Shown here piece by piece: positions 1 to 64,000 of a stretch of 64,000 nucleotides of DNA; positions within the stretch are counted from its first letter, which is position 1, and every line of letters starts with the position of its first letter. Position numbers and translations under genes: made by a program. Origin of the DNA: Rapana venosa (lineage: Eukaryota; Mollusca; Gastropoda; Neogastropoda; Muricidae); the NCBI GenBank assembly GCA_028751875.1, contig CM054135.1, forward strand, positions 11,468,467 through 11,532,466. Direction: 5' to 3'. The notes under the pieces were generated by a model. It saw only the letters and a list, made by a program, of their open reading frames with translations. It was not told the DNA's origin and made no database searches.

Positions 1-480
1 AATGAGAAGAAAAAGAAAAAGGAGAAGAAGAAAAAGGAGAAGAAGAAGACAAAGTAGAAGAATAAGAATAGAAAGCAGAAGAAGAAGAATAGAAAGGAGT
101 AGAAGAATAAGTAGATGATGAAGAAGAAGAGGAAGTAGAAGAAGAAGAGGAAAAAGAAGAAGAAGAAGAGAAGAAGAAGAAAGGATTAGAAGGAGGAGAA
201 GAAAAAGAAGAAGAAGAAGAAGATGTACAAGAAGAAGATGATGAAGTAGAAGAATAAGTTAGAGTAGATGAGGAAGAAGAAGAAGTAGAAGAAGAATAGA
301 AGAAGAATAGAAAGAAGTAGAAGAAGAGGAAGAGTAAGTAGAAGTAGATGAAGAAGAAGAAACAGAAACAGAAGAAGAGGAAGAAGAAGAAGAAGAATTA
401 GAAAAAGAAGAAGAAGAAGGATTACAAGAAGGATTAGAAAAAAGGAGAACAAGAGAAGGATCAGAAGAAGCAGAAGAAAC
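1..480. repeat. GA/GAA purine tract
   Basis: Nearly pure purine on the plus strand, built of GAAGAA and GAGGAA units with occasional T. It is intronic sequence upstream of the first visible exon and could adopt triplex (H-DNA). The open frames across it are repeat artefacts. Confidence 0.9.
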
Positions 481-547
481 CAGCAATGTGTAATCCTTCC
501 CCCCCCTCACCCTTCTTTCCCCCCCCCCCCTCCTTTCCTGTGTTCAG

Positions 548-63502
<62,955 letters not shown>

Positions 63503-63599
63503 GTAGGGGTACTGGGTTGGTTTGGGGGGGGGGGGGGGGGGGTGTTGGGGGAGGTGGGGGGGGGGGGTTGTTGGGGGAGGTGGTGGAGGGGGAGTTGTT

Positions 63600-63895
63600 G
63601 TAGGTGAATAGGAATGAGGGTATTTGTGTTTATAGGTTGGTGGTATGGGCATGTCACAAGATCCCAAGGAATTACAAAGACAGTTTTGCAAGGCACTGTC
63701 CAAGGAGGAAGAAGAAGAGGCAGACCAAGGAAGAGCTGGGAGGATAACATCAGTGAATGGACAGGCCTAGAACTCAACAAAACCCTGAGAAAGGCAGAAC
63801 AGAGAGAGGAATGGAGGGAACTGGTTGTTGAGTCTTTGAGGGTGCCCCCACGGTCGTCAGACTACGGGACAGATAGATAGATAGATAGATAGGTT
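63600..63895 (+). mobile_element. LINE reverse-transcriptase end fragment, plus
   Basis: WYGHVTRSQGITKTVLQGTV, GGRRRGRPRKSWEDNISEW, REEWRELVVESLRVPP and a stop after DYGTDR: the GHV...RRRGRPRK.W.D...R..W signature of LINE ORF2 ends. It ends in a (GATA)n tail at 63870-63890. Confidence 0.82.
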
Positions 63896-64000
63896 GGTGT
63901 AAGTGTTTGTCAAAGTCAAAGTGAGTTAGTGTGTGGGATATATGTGTTTGTGTGTGTGTGTGTGGAGAGGGGGAGGGTGTGCGTGTGTGTGTGTGTGTGC

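Overview
This window is eukaryotic genomic DNA: spliced exons with GT-AG borders, introns crowded with microsatellites, tRNA-derived SINEs and 5'-truncated non-LTR retrotransposons (LINEs). The gene architecture (cysteine-rich DB modules, FN3 and Ig domains) and the repeat style suggest a lophotrochozoan, probably a gastropod mollusc. The species is inference; I cannot fix it from sequence alone.

The window holds the 3' part of one plus-strand gene, seen as about 29 coding exons from 548 to 63502 (about 4.1 kb coding). It encodes the ectodomain and transmembrane segment of a type I membrane protein of the Ig/FN3/DB-module class. Exons upstream (N-terminus) and downstream (cytoplasmic tail) lie outside the window. 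The order is: five supermodules, each of two six-cysteine half-DB exons (type A then type B) plus one FN3 domain split over two exons; two Ig domains after the fourth supermodule; a sixth FN3 after the fifth; a short linker; one transmembrane helix. Every domain border is a phase 1 intron and every FN3 is cut by a phase 0 intron, the hallmark of exon shuffling and tandem duplication. Small phase 1-1 linker exons sit before several modules.

The remaining ~94% is intron. 1-16.4 kb: purine tract, CCACA satellite, several SINE families, a LINE 3' part inside a 24-bp minisatellite. 16.4-30 kb: SINEs, a 1.5-kb CCTT tract, and minisatellites starting at splice donors. 30-43 kb: SINEs, G-rich arrays, a 1.4-kb array whose unit repeats the donor motif GTGAGT, trinucleotide tracts, and a 32-bp array ending at an acceptor. 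43-57 kb: CA tracts, a SINE/LINE chimera, more SINEs. 57.2-61.5 kb: a 4.3-kb GT/G-rich satellite. 61.5-64 kb: LINE tail fragments, SINEs and the transmembrane exon.

The strongest unusual signals are (i) intronic minisatellites whose units are copies of the adjoining exon/intron junction, on donor and acceptor sides, giving arrays of decoy splice sites; (ii) a SINE family whose head joins a tRNA-like A box to a 5S-rRNA-like segment; (iii) a SINE-head/LINE chimera; (iv) the regular A+B-FN3 exon duplication. No independent protein gene, genuine tRNA or rRNA gene, or CRISPR array was found. Long open frames in the simple repeats are artefacts.
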